From assembly GCA_944342015.1 (NCBI GenBank), contig CALVMC010000001.1, positions 1 to 64,000 on the forward strand: a stretch of 64,000 bases of DNA. The letters run 5' to 3'. The stretch comes from an uncultured Clostridia bacterium. Lineage in GTDB: Bacteria > Bacillota > Clostridia > Christensenellales > CALVMC01. Shown here piece by piece: positions 52,994 to 61,918 of this stretch (position 1 is its first letter; each line of letters opens with the position of its first letter). The notes under the pieces were generated by a model. That model saw nothing but the letters and a program-made list of their open reading frames with translations. It did no database searches and had not been told where the DNA came from. The translations under genes were made by a program, and so were the position numbers.

Positions 52994-54939
52994 TGGATAA
53001 ATTAGAAAGACAAAAAGAGTTAATTCGGATACTCAATTATCATAGAAAAAAATATTATGATGAAGACGATAATGTAATTTCCGACAAAGAATACGACGAG
53101 CTTTATAAAGAACTTGAAGAGCTTGAAAAAGAAACCGGTTTTGTAGCCGATAATTCTCCGACAAGACTTGTAGGCGGCAGCGTAGATAAAAAATTTCTGC
53201 CTTACAAACATAAACAACGCCTTTACAGTCTCGACAAATGTCAGAACTTTGAAGAATTTTTAAATTGGGAAAAAAGAACTGAAAAACAAATAGGCTCTTT
53301 CGATTATACTTTGGAATACAAATATGACGGCCTTTCCGTAAATGTTTTTTACAGCGGCGGAAATTTCGTTAAAGCTTCCACAAGGGGCGACGGCATAACC
53401 GGTGAAGAGATAACCGAACAGATTAAAACGGTAAAAGAATTGCCCTTACAAATTCCTTATAAAGGGGACATCGAAATTCAGGGCGAATGTATAATGCGGC
53501 TTTCAGATTTTAACGAGTATAACAGAACCCACGATAAGACACTGAAAAACCCGAGAAATGCGGCTGCGGGCGCTCTCAGAAATCTCGACATAAACATTAC
53601 GAGAAGCAGAAAATTGAGTCTTATTTTTTATAATATCGGTTACTCAAAAGACAGGTCTTTTTCCTCGCAACTGCAAATGTATGAATTTATAAAAGAAAAC
53701 GGATTTCCGTCAGGCGATTTTTTTAAGGTAATAAAAGACAAAAACATTTTAAATTCGGAACTTAAAAATATAGAAAAGGAAAGAGACGGACTCGATTATC
53801 TTATCGACGGAGCAGTTATAAAGGTTAACGACACCGCTTTAAGAGAGGAACTCGGATTTACCGATAAATTCCCTAAATGGGCTATTGCATATAAATTCGA
53901 GGCGGAAGAAGAAAGTACTGTTTTAAAAGATGTAATATGGCAGGTTTCAAGAACGGGCAAAATCAATCCTCTTGCAATTTTGGAACCGATAGAACTTGGC
54001 GGAGCGACTATTAAAAGGGCTACATTAAATAATTACGCCGATATACTGAAAAAAGATATTAAAATAAATTCAAGGGTGTTTGTAAGGCGTTCGAACGATG
54101 TTATTCCGGAAGTAACTTCAAACGCAGAGCATTTTGCAAATTCGGTAGATATTAAACCGCCCGATAAATGTCCCGTTTGCAAAGCTGCCGTAATAAAAAA
54201 AGGAGCCTTTTACTATTGTTCCAATACTGAAAATTGCGCACCTCGGATTATTTCGGCTCTTGCTCATTTTGCGTCGAAAGAAGCCATGGATATAGAGGGA
54301 CTCAGCGAAAAGACTTGCGAACTGTTGTATAACGAACTTAATGTCAAAAATTTTACCGATATCTATAAACTCAAAAAAGAAGATTTATTGGAGCTCGAAG
54401 GATTTAAAGATAAAAAAGCCGAGAATCTAATCGCTTCGATAAAGGCATCGAAAAATGTTCCCTTGTACAGGTTTATTACCGCTTTGGGAATTCCCACAAT
54501 AGGAAAAAAGAATGCTAAAACTCTTGCGGATAAATTCAAAAACCTGAACAGACTTATTAATGTAAAGGAAGAAGAACTTAAAGACTTGAACGATTTCGGG
54601 GAGATTATGGCAAAAAGCGTTGCGGAATATTTTGCCGACGGTAAAAATTTGCAGTTGATAAAAGATTTATCACAGTATTTAAATTTTATCGAAGAAGAAA
54701 GCAATCAGGGTATTTTTTCCGATATAACGGTTTTGATTACGGGAAAACTTAACGGAATGAGCCGGGATAAGGCTTATGAAGAAATAAAAAGAAGAGGCGG
54801 TCAGACTTCCGATACTGTTTCAAAAAAAGTCAATCTTTTGATAGTGGGAGAGGACGCAGGCAGTAAGTTGGAAAAAGCCAAAAAACTCGGAATCAGAATA
54901 ATAAGTCAGGAAGAATTTTTCCAAATGTTAAATCAATAG
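52993..54939 (+). CDS. ligA: NAD-dependent DNA ligase
   Basis: Seals nicks in replication and repair using NAD. The 648-residue protein has the Ia domain, the adenylation motif EYKYDGLSVNV (Lys about 113), the OB fold, a four-Cys zinc finger (CPVC...YYCSNTENC, near 394-416), helix-hairpin-helix repeats and a C-terminal BRCT domain (VLITGKLNGMSRDKAYEEI). All parts are in the usual order and the length is typical. Overlaps pcrA by one base. Confidence 0.95.
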   Translation: MDKLERQKELIRILNYHRKKYYDEDDNVISDKEYDELYKELEELEKETGFVADNSPTRLVGGSVDKKFLPYKHKQRLYSLDKCQNFEEFLNWEKRTEKQIGSFDYTLEYKYDGLSVNVFYSGGNFVKASTRGDGITGEEITEQIKTVKELPLQIPYKGDIEIQGECIMRLSDFNEYNRTHDKTLKNPRNAAAGALRNLDINITRSRKLSLIFYNIGYSKDRSFSSQLQMYEFIKENGFPSGDFFKVIKDKNILNSELKNIEKERDGLDYLIDGAVIKVNDTALREELGFTDKFPKWAIAYKFEAEEESTVLKDVIWQVSRTGKINPLAILEPIELGGATIKRATLNNYADILKKDIKINSRVFVRRSNDVIPEVTSNAEHFANSVDIKPPDKCPVCKAAVIKKGAFYYCSNTENCAPRIISALAHFASKEAMDIEGLSEKTCELLYNELNVKNFTDIYKLKKEDLLELEGFKDKKAENLIASIKASKNVPLYRFITALGIPTIGKKNAKTLADKFKNLNRLINVKEEELKDLNDFGEIMAKSVAEYFADGKNLQLIKDLSQYLNFIEEESNQGIFSDITVLITGKLNGMSRDKAYEEIKRRGGQTSDTVSKKVNLLIVGEDAGSKLEKAKKLGIRIISQEEFFQMLNQ

Positions 54940-54968
54940 TTGTTATTGTCATTCAAAAGTGCTATAAT
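54940..54968 (+). promoter_or_regulatory. Promoter before the AIR-synthase-like gene
   Basis: TTGTTA (54940-54945), 17 bp, perfect TATAAT (54963-54968), 38 bp before the next gene. It probably drives the whole run to rlmN, since later gaps are small. Confidence 0.65.
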
Positions 54969-55006
54969 ATTTAAATAATATATTTAAATATTTAGGCTAA
55001 GGTTAT

Positions 55007-55972
55007 ATGCGGAGCGGAAAATTAAGCGATATCGAACTTAATGAAAATGTATTGAGCTTGCTTGGAAAAAGGCGCAAGGAAGTTCTTGTGGGAGCAGGAA
55101 TAGGTCTTGATTGTGCGGTTTTGAAAATCGACGGAGAAATTCTTATAACTTCCGATCCGATAACCGCAAAATGCAGAGAGCCCGGCTCGCTTGCAATAGA
55201 CATAAACGCAAACGATATCTACGCTTCTTTGGGTGAGCCGATAGCGGCGGAAATTATTATTCTTGCGCCGGTTTCTTCAAATACTTCGGTTATAAAATCC
55301 ATTATGGAAGACGCCGAAAGAAGGGCTTCTGAACTCAATATAGATATAGTCGGCGGCCATACGGAATTTACCGACGCAGTTTCAAGAGAAATAGTATTGG
55401 TTACTATGGTCGGCAAAAAGACAAAAAATTCAAATTTTAAAAAACCCAAAGCAGGGGACAGCATAATAATGACTAAATATGCGGCTATCGAAACAAGTTT
55501 AATTCTTGCAGGGATAATGGCTTTTGACGAACTTAACTTTCTGCTGACCACGGAAGAATTAAATATTTTAGGAAATCTCAGCGAAATGTTGAGTATAAAA
55601 AAGGAAGCGCAAATACTTCTTAATTCAGAGGTTGGAGCAGTGCACGATGTAACCGAAGGCGGAATTTTCGGTGCGGTCAGGGAAATGTGCAGGGGCGGCG
55701 GTTTCGGATGCATAATCGAAGAAAATAATATACCCGTTCTTCCTTTAACTAAAAAACTTTGTGCAAAATTCAATATCAATCCTTTAAAATCCGTTTCGAG
55801 CGGAAGTATGATTTTAACTGCTTCGGAGCCTGAAAGGATTATAAAGACATTCAAAAGAAAGGGCGTTCCCGCTTGCGTTATAGGAAAAATTACCGATAAC
55901 AGGAAAATCATAGGAGCAGGCGGAGAAGAAATAATCGATTCTGAAAAGGATGAAATATATAAGATAAACTGA
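55007..55972 (+). CDS. AIR synthase-related protein (PurM/HypE superfamily)
   Basis: A 321-residue protein with the two-domain PurM/HypE/ThiL/SelD fold: an ATP-binding half (VGAGIGLDCAVLKIDGE near 25-41, DINANDIYASLGEP near 65-78, IVGGHTEFT near 116) and an AIRS C-terminal half (GAVHDVTEGGIFGAVREM near 211, SSGSMILTA near 267). Annotated in many Clostridia as a HypE-like hydrogenase maturation factor, but the HypE C-terminal Cys tail is absent (it ends DEIYKIN) and no hyp or hydrogenase gene is near. The substrate is unknown. AAGG precedes the ATG. It starts the operon of yicC, rpoZ and coaBC. Confidence 0.82.
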   Translation: MRSGKLSDIELNENVLSLLGKRRKEVLVGAGIGLDCAVLKIDGEILITSDPITAKCREPGSLAIDINANDIYASLGEPIAAEIIILAPVSSNTSVIKSIMEDAERRASELNIDIVGGHTEFTDAVSREIVLVTMVGKKTKNSNFKKPKAGDSIIMTKYAAIETSLILAGIMAFDELNFLLTTEELNILGNLSEMLSIKKEAQILLNSEVGAVHDVTEGGIFGAVREMCRGGGFGCIIEENNIPVLPLTKKLCAKFNINPLKSVSSGSMILTASEPERIIKTFKRKGVPACVIGKITDNRKIIGAGGEEIIDSEKDEIYKIN

Positions 55973-55974
55973 TT

Positions 55975-56850
55975 ATGAAAAGTATGACAGGTTACGGCAA
56001 GGGCGCCGTTTTGAAATACGGTTATGAAATAACCGTAGAACTTAAAAGCGTGAATCACAGATTTTCGGATTTGAACATAAAATCCCCGAAAGTTTTATCT
56101 TTCGGAGACGATATTATAAGAAAAGAAATTCAGAAAAGAATTTCAAGGGGACATATCGACATATATGTTAATTTTTTCGACAGAAGGGAAAATGGCAGCG
56201 TATTCAGTCTTAACAAAGACATAGCGTCAGGACTTTTGTTTCTAAACGAACAAATCAGGACGCTTTACAGGCTTCAAGACGATATGACTACATCGAGGCT
56301 TATGAAATTCCCCGAAGTATACTCTGAGGACATCAAAGAGAGCGATAACGAAAAACTTGCCGAGATTTTAAAAGAAGCTTTATGTTCGGCTATCGACGGA
56401 CTTGATTCTATGAGGGAAGCGGAAGGAAACTGTCTTAAAGAAAAACTAAAAGATATACTTTTTAAAATTTCCGAGTTTACCGATGAAATAGCCGAAAGAG
56501 CGCCGAAAGTTAAAGATATTTACAAACAGAAATTAACAGAGCGGATATCCGCAGCCTTAGGCGAAGTGGAAATAGACCAAGCCCGTCTTTTGAATGAAGT
56601 TGCCTTTTTTGTCGACCGTTCGGATATCGATGAAGAAGTTACAAGACTTCGTTCCCATCTTGCCCAGTTTTCCGATATTATTAACGAAGATAAGGCAGTA
56701 GGTAAAAAAATGGATTTTCTTGTTCAGGAAATGAACAGAGAAGCAAACACTATCGGGTCAAAAGCCAATGATTTGGAAATTTCCAATTTTGTAGTAAACC
56801 TTAAAAACGAAATAGAGAAATTGCGCGAACAGATACAGAATATCGAATAG
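55975..56850 (+). CDS. yicC: YicC/YloC family endoribonuclease
   Basis: A 291-residue protein of the YicC/YloC family, known as an endoribonuclease in E. coli. It begins MKSMTGYGKG, the family hallmark, has SVNHRFSDLNIKSP (about 22-35), a helical centre and the C-terminal MDFLVQEMNREANTIGSKA (about 244-262). It begins two bases after the previous stop. In B. subtilis and most Clostridia, remA and gmk (guanylate kinase) lie between this gene and rpoZ; here both are missing. Confidence 0.92.
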   Translation: MKSMTGYGKGAVLKYGYEITVELKSVNHRFSDLNIKSPKVLSFGDDIIRKEIQKRISRGHIDIYVNFFDRRENGSVFSLNKDIASGLLFLNEQIRTLYRLQDDMTTSRLMKFPEVYSEDIKESDNEKLAEILKEALCSAIDGLDSMREAEGNCLKEKLKDILFKISEFTDEIAERAPKVKDIYKQKLTERISAALGEVEIDQARLLNEVAFFVDRSDIDEEVTRLRSHLAQFSDIINEDKAVGKKMDFLVQEMNREANTIGSKANDLEISNFVVNLKNEIEKLREQIQNIE

Positions 56851-56893
56851 CGTAAAAAATAAATCAAACAGTGTAAATTAATGGAGGTACAAA

Positions 56894-57091
56894 ATGTTAA
56901 ATTATCCGCCTATCGATAAAATAATTGCAATGACTAACTGTAAGTATGAACTTGCTTGCGTTGTAGCAAAAAGAGCAAGACAGCTTTTAACTCAGGAAAC
57001 CGACTATTTAAACGAATCGGGTAAAAAACCCGTTTCTCTTGCAGCAGAAGAGTTATATCAGGGCAAAATTACAATAACGAAAGGAAACTGA
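56894..57091 (+). CDS. rpoZ: RNA polymerase omega subunit
   Basis: A 65-residue omega subunit that helps beta-prime assemble. MLNYPPIDKIIAMTNCKYEL and VVAKRARQLL are the conserved core, followed by KPVSLAAEELYQGKI. ATGGAGGTA is a strong site eight bases before the ATG. Placed directly after yicC and 12 bases before coaBC. Confidence 0.93.
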   Translation: MLNYPPIDKIIAMTNCKYELACVVAKRARQLLTQETDYLNESGKKPVSLAAEELYQGKITITKGN

Positions 57092-57103
57092 TATTGAGTC
57101 GAT

Positions 57104-58321
57104 ATGATTTTTAAAGGTATTAATGTTACCGTCGGAATTACCGGCGGAATAGCAGCGTATAAAATTTGCGAGCTTGTCAGCTTACTTAAAAAAAACGGAG
57201 CATCTTGTAATGTTATAATGACTGAAAATGCTTCCAAATTCGTGACGCCTTTAACCTTTGAAACTATCACCAACAACGAAGTTCTTACCGATACTTTCGA
57301 AAGAAAAGGAAAATTCGATGTAGAACACATATCGGTTGCGAAGAAAACCGATTTATTTATAGTAGCGCCCGCAACCGCTAATTTCATAGGAAAAATTGCG
57401 TCCGGGATATGTGACGATATGCTTACAACGGTTTTCACCGCTTGCAAAGCGCCTAAACTTATATGTCCTTCTATGAACACCGCAATGTACGAAAATGAAA
57501 TCGTGCAGAAAAATATTAAATTTTTATTAAAAAGCGGTATAAATGTATTAGAACCTGAAACGGGGCACCTTGCGTGCGGCGATACGGGGAAAGGGCGCCT
57601 TGCAGACGTTAACGAAATATATAAGGCTGCGGAAAAGATTTTATTTAAAAATCTCGATTTTTCAGGAAAAACCGTTTTAGTTACGGCGGGAGCTACTTGC
57701 GAATATATAGACGCAGTGCGTTTTATTTCCAATTTTTCAAGCGGAAAAATGGGCTTTGAAATAGCCAAGGCTTTCAAAAGAAAGGGCGCTGATGTAGTTC
57801 TTGTTAAAGGAAGAACAAGCGAACCCGTTCCGAATTGCATAGACAAGGTAATCGAAGTTCTGACAACGGAAGATATGTATAATGCCGTAATGAAGGAATA
57901 TAAAAACTGCGATATTATCGTTAAAGCCGCTGCGCCGGCGGATTATAAAGTAGAAAATATTTCTGATAAAAAAATCAAAAGCCAAAGTTTAGAACTTAAA
58001 CTTGTAAAAAATCCCGATATCGCCGCAAAGCTCGGCGAGATAAAGGGTAACCGTATTTTGGTGATATTCAGTGCCGAAACCGAAAATCTCGAAAAGAACG
58101 CTTACGATAAATTAATCAGAAAGAAAGCCGATATGGTAGTTGCCAACGATATCACGAAAGAAGGGGCGGGATTTAATGTAGATACCAATATCGTTACCGT
58201 ATTAACCGAAAAAAATAAATACGATTACGATAAAATGAAAAAGAGTGAACTTGCTCAAATTTTAACTGACAGAATAAAAGAGCTTATACAGACCAAAAAA
58301 GACAAATCAGATGGTAGCTGA
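57104..58321 (+). CDS. coaBC: Phosphopantothenoylcysteine decarboxylase / synthase
   Basis: Two steps of coenzyme A synthesis. The 405-residue protein has the FMN decarboxylase CoaC (TGGIAAYKICELVSLLK near 11-27, the His of FDVEHISVAKK, PSMNTAMY near 125 and the late Cys of LACGDTGKGRL) and the CTP-using synthase CoaB (VLVTAGATCEYIDAVRFISNFSSGKMG region, quoted by its core DAVRFISNFSSGKMG near 202). The ATG has no clear ribosome binding site; 12 bases after rpoZ it is probably coupled. It overlaps priA by 11 bases. Confidence 0.93.
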   Translation: MIFKGINVTVGITGGIAAYKICELVSLLKKNGASCNVIMTENASKFVTPLTFETITNNEVLTDTFERKGKFDVEHISVAKKTDLFIVAPATANFIGKIASGICDDMLTTVFTACKAPKLICPSMNTAMYENEIVQKNIKFLLKSGINVLEPETGHLACGDTGKGRLADVNEIYKAAEKILFKNLDFSGKTVLVTAGATCEYIDAVRFISNFSSGKMGFEIAKAFKRKGADVVLVKGRTSEPVPNCIDKVIEVLTTEDMYNAVMKEYKNCDIIVKAAAPADYKVENISDKKIKSQSLELKLVKNPDIAAKLGEIKGNRILVIFSAETENLEKNAYDKLIRKKADMVVANDITKEGAGFNVDTNIVTVLTEKNKYDYDKMKKSELAQILTDRIKELIQTKKDKSDGS

Positions 58322-60500
58322 AATTATAGTAGACGTTTGTGAATTCGATAAAGAATTCGACTATAATATTCCCGAAGGAATGAATGTTAAAGCAGGTTGT
58401 TTAGTCAATATCGAGTTCGGCAGACAGCCTGCTTTGGGTTATGTGGTCAAAGTCAAAGAGAAAAGCGAATTTGAAAAACTGAAAAATATATTAAGCCTTG
58501 TCGACGAAAATCCGTGTTTCGACAGCGAGACTTTGGCTCTTGCTTCGTTTATGAAAAAAGCTTACCATATAAAAAGAGTCGACGCTTTAAGGTTATGCGT
58601 TCCGCAGATACTCGTTAGCGGAAAGATAAAAAAACTTATGGTTGTCAGTTTCAGCGAAGAGGCAGACAAAGAAGATATTTTAAAAAAACTGCATAAGAAC
58701 GCTAAAAATCAAAGACAGGCAGTTGAATATCTTGCCGATAAAAAAACCGAATATCAAAGCATTATGAATGCTAAATTCGGAGCTCAAAGCGTAATGTCCC
58801 TTATTAAAGACGGCTGTTTTAAGGCGGGGTATATAGAAACTAACAGAATTCCTTATAAAAAAACCGGAGTGACGGAAAGTAAAAATATAGTTTTAACTCA
58901 AAGACAGCAAGAAGCTTTAAACGAAATTTTTAAAGGCGATAACAAGCATATTCTTTTACACGGAGTTACGGGAAGCGGTAAAACACAAGTCTACTTATCC
59001 GCAATAGAAAAAGTGTTAAGTCAGAACAAAACCGCCATAATGCTTGTACCCGAAATATCTTTAACGCCTCAGATGCTTAAAAATTTCAGAGGAAGGTTCG
59101 GGGACAAGGTAGCCTTGATTCACAGCGGGCTTTCAACGGGAGAAAGGTTCGACGAGTGGAGAAGAATAAATACGGGCGAAGCGAAAATCGTATTAGGAGC
59201 AAGGTCTGCGCTATTTGCGCCTATTAAAAATATCGGAATTATTATTCTCGACGAAGAGCACGACGCAAGTTATCAAAGCGAAAGCAATCCTCGTTATAAC
59301 GCAGCGGATATAGCGAAGTTCAGAGCCGATTATAACGACGCTTTTATGATTTTAGGAAGTGCGACGCCGTCGGTTGAAACTTACAGAAAAAGCGTTTTGG
59401 GCGAGTTGAAGCTTATCGAAATGCCTGAAAGAGTATCGGGTAAATTAATGCCCGAAATTGAAATAGTCGATATGACGAGCGAACTCAGAAACGGCAATCT
59501 CGGTTTATTTTCCAATAAACTTCTTATCGAACTTGAAAACTGTTTCAAAAACAAAAATCAAGCTATGCTTTTTGTTAACAGACGAGGTTACGCTTCCTTC
59601 CTGATGTGCCGTGAATGCGGATATGTTGCAAAGTGCGAAGACTGCGATGTTTCTTTAACCTATCACAGCGAAGATAACTTGTTGAAATGTCATTATTGCG
59701 GAAAACAATATAAAATGCTCGACAAATGTCCGAACTGTAAAAGCAATAATTTCAGACAAGGCAAAATCGGAACCGAAAGGGTAATAAACGAAATCAATAA
59801 ATTATTTCCCGATGTAAAAACTTTAAGAATGGATAACGATACCACAAGGACGAAAACCGCTTATGTCGATATTCTCGATAAGTTCGGCTCGGGACAAGCC
59901 GATGTTCTTGTAGGAACGCAGATGATAGCAAAAGGTCACGACTTTGAAAATGTAAGTTTAGTCGGAATACTCGATGCCGATATGAGTCTGTATTTTTCAG
60001 ATTACAGAAGCCCTGAAAGAACCTTTCAGCTTGTAACGCAGATGTCCGGACGGGCGGGAAGGGCAAAGCATCCGGGCAAAGTTATACTTCAAACTTATGC
60101 GCCTAACCATTATATTTTCAGATATGCAAAGAATTACGACTATAAAGGATTTTATAAAAAAGAAATAAATTCAAGGGAAGTGACTCTCTATCCGCCGTTT
60201 TCGGTTATTTTAAGAATACTGATTACTTCGGAAAATGAAAACGATGTTGTCTTTACGACAAAAAAAATGTATAATGAAATCAAAGTTTTAGTTAAAGAAA
60301 ATCTCAACGATTTTATTTATATGCAGGCAATGAAAGCGCCGGTAAAAAGAATACAGTCGAAGTTCCGCTATCAGATTCTTATGAGAATTAGACCTGAAAG
60401 AAAGGATTATCTGACTGAAAAAATATTTCAGATTGCCGATGACGCCGCCAATAAAAAAACCACGATTTTTGCAGAAATCAATCCGCAAAATCTTAATTAG
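58311..60500 (+). CDS. priA: Primosomal protein N' (replication restart helicase)
   Basis: Restarts stalled replication forks. The 729-residue protein has the N-terminal DNA-binding domain (DVCEFDKEFDYNIPEG), the helicase core with Walker A GVTGSGKT (about 224-231), DEEH box (about 313-316), GSATPS, and paired zinc sites CRECGYVAKCEDC and CHYCGKQYKMLDKCPNC (about 436-483), then GTQMIAKGHDF and GRAGR. Its start lies in the end of coaBC. Normal length and arrangement for Firmicutes. Confidence 0.94.
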   Translation: MVAEIIVDVCEFDKEFDYNIPEGMNVKAGCLVNIEFGRQPALGYVVKVKEKSEFEKLKNILSLVDENPCFDSETLALASFMKKAYHIKRVDALRLCVPQILVSGKIKKLMVVSFSEEADKEDILKKLHKNAKNQRQAVEYLADKKTEYQSIMNAKFGAQSVMSLIKDGCFKAGYIETNRIPYKKTGVTESKNIVLTQRQQEALNEIFKGDNKHILLHGVTGSGKTQVYLSAIEKVLSQNKTAIMLVPEISLTPQMLKNFRGRFGDKVALIHSGLSTGERFDEWRRINTGEAKIVLGARSALFAPIKNIGIIILDEEHDASYQSESNPRYNAADIAKFRADYNDAFMILGSATPSVETYRKSVLGELKLIEMPERVSGKLMPEIEIVDMTSELRNGNLGLFSNKLLIELENCFKNKNQAMLFVNRRGYASFLMCRECGYVAKCEDCDVSLTYHSEDNLLKCHYCGKQYKMLDKCPNCKSNNFRQGKIGTERVINEINKLFPDVKTLRMDNDTTRTKTAYVDILDKFGSGQADVLVGTQMIAKGHDFENVSLVGILDADMSLYFSDYRSPERTFQLVTQMSGRAGRAKHPGKVILQTYAPNHYIFRYAKNYDYKGFYKKEINSREVTLYPPFSVILRILITSENENDVVFTTKKMYNEIKVLVKENLNDFIYMQAMKAPVKRIQSKFRYQILMRIRPERKDYLTEKIFQIADDAANKKTTIFAEINPQNLN

Positions 60501-60509
60501 GAGGGCTTT

Positions 60510-60953
60510 ATGGCTATAAGAGATATTGTAACAGATGAAAACGAGATACTTCGTAAAATTTCCAAACCGGTAGATGTATTCGACGACAAGCTTGCCGTTT
60601 TATTGGACGACATGAAGGATACTCTGAAAAAAGCAAACGGAGCAGGTCTTGCGGCTGTTCAGGTGGGAATACTTAAAAGGGTATTTATAGTCAGCGCCGA
60701 CAATCATTATTATGAAATCGTTAATCCTGAAATTGTAGAAGAGTCCGGAGTGCAGATAGACGATGAAGCATGTCTCAGCGTAAAAAATTTCAGCTGTAAA
60801 GTTGCCCGTCCTAAAAAGGTCAAAATCAAAGGATACGACCGCTTCGGAAAACCGGTCGAATACACAGTTACCGATTTTACCGCAAGAGCATTCTGTCACG
60901 AATATGACCATCTTAACGGGATAATTTTTTATGACAGGGAGGAAAAAGAATGA
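60510..60953 (+). CDS. def: Peptide deformylase
   Basis: Removes formyl from the initiator Met. The 147-residue metalloprotein has motif I GAGLAAVQVG (44-53), motif II as EACLSV (86-91; most family members have EGCLS, Gly to Ala here) with metal ligand Cys88, and motif III HEYDH (130-134). Otherwise the normal short type. AGGAGGG lies before the start. It overlaps fmt by four bases, so deformylation and formylation are coupled. Confidence 0.93.
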   Translation: MAIRDIVTDENEILRKISKPVDVFDDKLAVLLDDMKDTLKKANGAGLAAVQVGILKRVFIVSADNHYYEIVNPEIVEESGVQIDDEACLSVKNFSCKVARPKKVKIKGYDRFGKPVEYTVTDFTARAFCHEYDHLNGIIFYDREEKE

Positions 60954-61918
60954 AAATAGTTTTTATGGGTACTTCGTCATTTTCGCTTTGTTCCTTGAAA
61001 GGATTGGTGGAAAAAGGAAGGAATGTAGTCGCCGTTATAACGCAACCCGACAAGCCTTGCGGAAGGGGACTTATAGATACGAATAATCCCGTAAAGAACT
61101 ATGCCGTAGAAAAAGATATTCCCGTTTATCAGTTTAAAAGGGTAAGCGACGAAGAAGGAATTTCTTTACTCGAAAAAATAAAACCCGATTTAATTGTGAC
61201 TTCCGCTTACGGACAAATTTTAAGCGAAAAACTTCTTTGCATACCTAAGTTCGGCGTATTTAATGTGCACGCTTCCTTGCTTCCTAAATACAGAGGAGCG
61301 TCTCCCGTAAACTGGGCAATTATAAACGGAGACAAAGAAAGCGGAGTTACGATAATGAGAACGGTAAAAGAACTCGATAAAGGAGATATTGTTTATTCCG
61401 AAAAAACTGAAATATTACCGCAGGACACCGCAGGCTCTCTTTTTGACAAACTTGCTAAGCTCGGCGCTAAATGTTTGAACATAGCGATAGATTTGTTGGA
61501 GAACGGAAAGGCAGTATTTGTAAAACAGGACGATGAAAAAGCAACATACTGTAAACAACTCAAAAAGGAAGACGGATTGATTAATTTCGACGATTATTCC
61601 GATAATTTGGTAAATTTTATAAGAGGGACAAACCCTTGGCCATGTGCATATACATTTCACGGCAAAAATACCGTAAAGATTTATGAAGCGGAAAAAGTCG
61701 ATATAAATTCCGATTTCTACAAAAAATTTATAAAAGATAAAAATTGTTCCGTTTCTACCGTCGTTTGCGGCGACGGTAAAATAGCGGTCATCTGCAAGGA
61801 CGGTGCCGTGTTTTTGAAATTACTGCAAAAGCAGGGTAAAAAAGTTCTGTCGTCTTCCGATTTTCTTAACGGTTATCAGATAAAAAGCGGAGAAGTATTC
61901 TCAAATGAAATACGTTGA
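60950..61918 (+). CDS. fmt: Methionyl-tRNA formyltransferase
   Basis: Formylates initiator Met-tRNA. The 322-residue protein has the N10-formyl-THF site FNVHASLLPKYRGASPVNWAI (quoted core HASLLPKYRGASP near 108-120, with catalytic Asn/His and a later Asp in KELDKGDIVYSE) and the C-terminal tRNA-binding barrel. Overlaps def by four and rsmB by 14 bases. Confidence 0.94.
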   Translation: MKIVFMGTSSFSLCSLKGLVEKGRNVVAVITQPDKPCGRGLIDTNNPVKNYAVEKDIPVYQFKRVSDEEGISLLEKIKPDLIVTSAYGQILSEKLLCIPKFGVFNVHASLLPKYRGASPVNWAIINGDKESGVTIMRTVKELDKGDIVYSEKTEILPQDTAGSLFDKLAKLGAKCLNIAIDLLENGKAVFVKQDDEKATYCKQLKKEDGLINFDDYSDNLVNFIRGTNPWPCAYTFHGKNTVKIYEAEKVDINSDFYKKFIKDKNCSVSTVVCGDGKIAVICKDGAVFLKLLQKQGKKVLSSSDFLNGYQIKSGEVFSNEIR

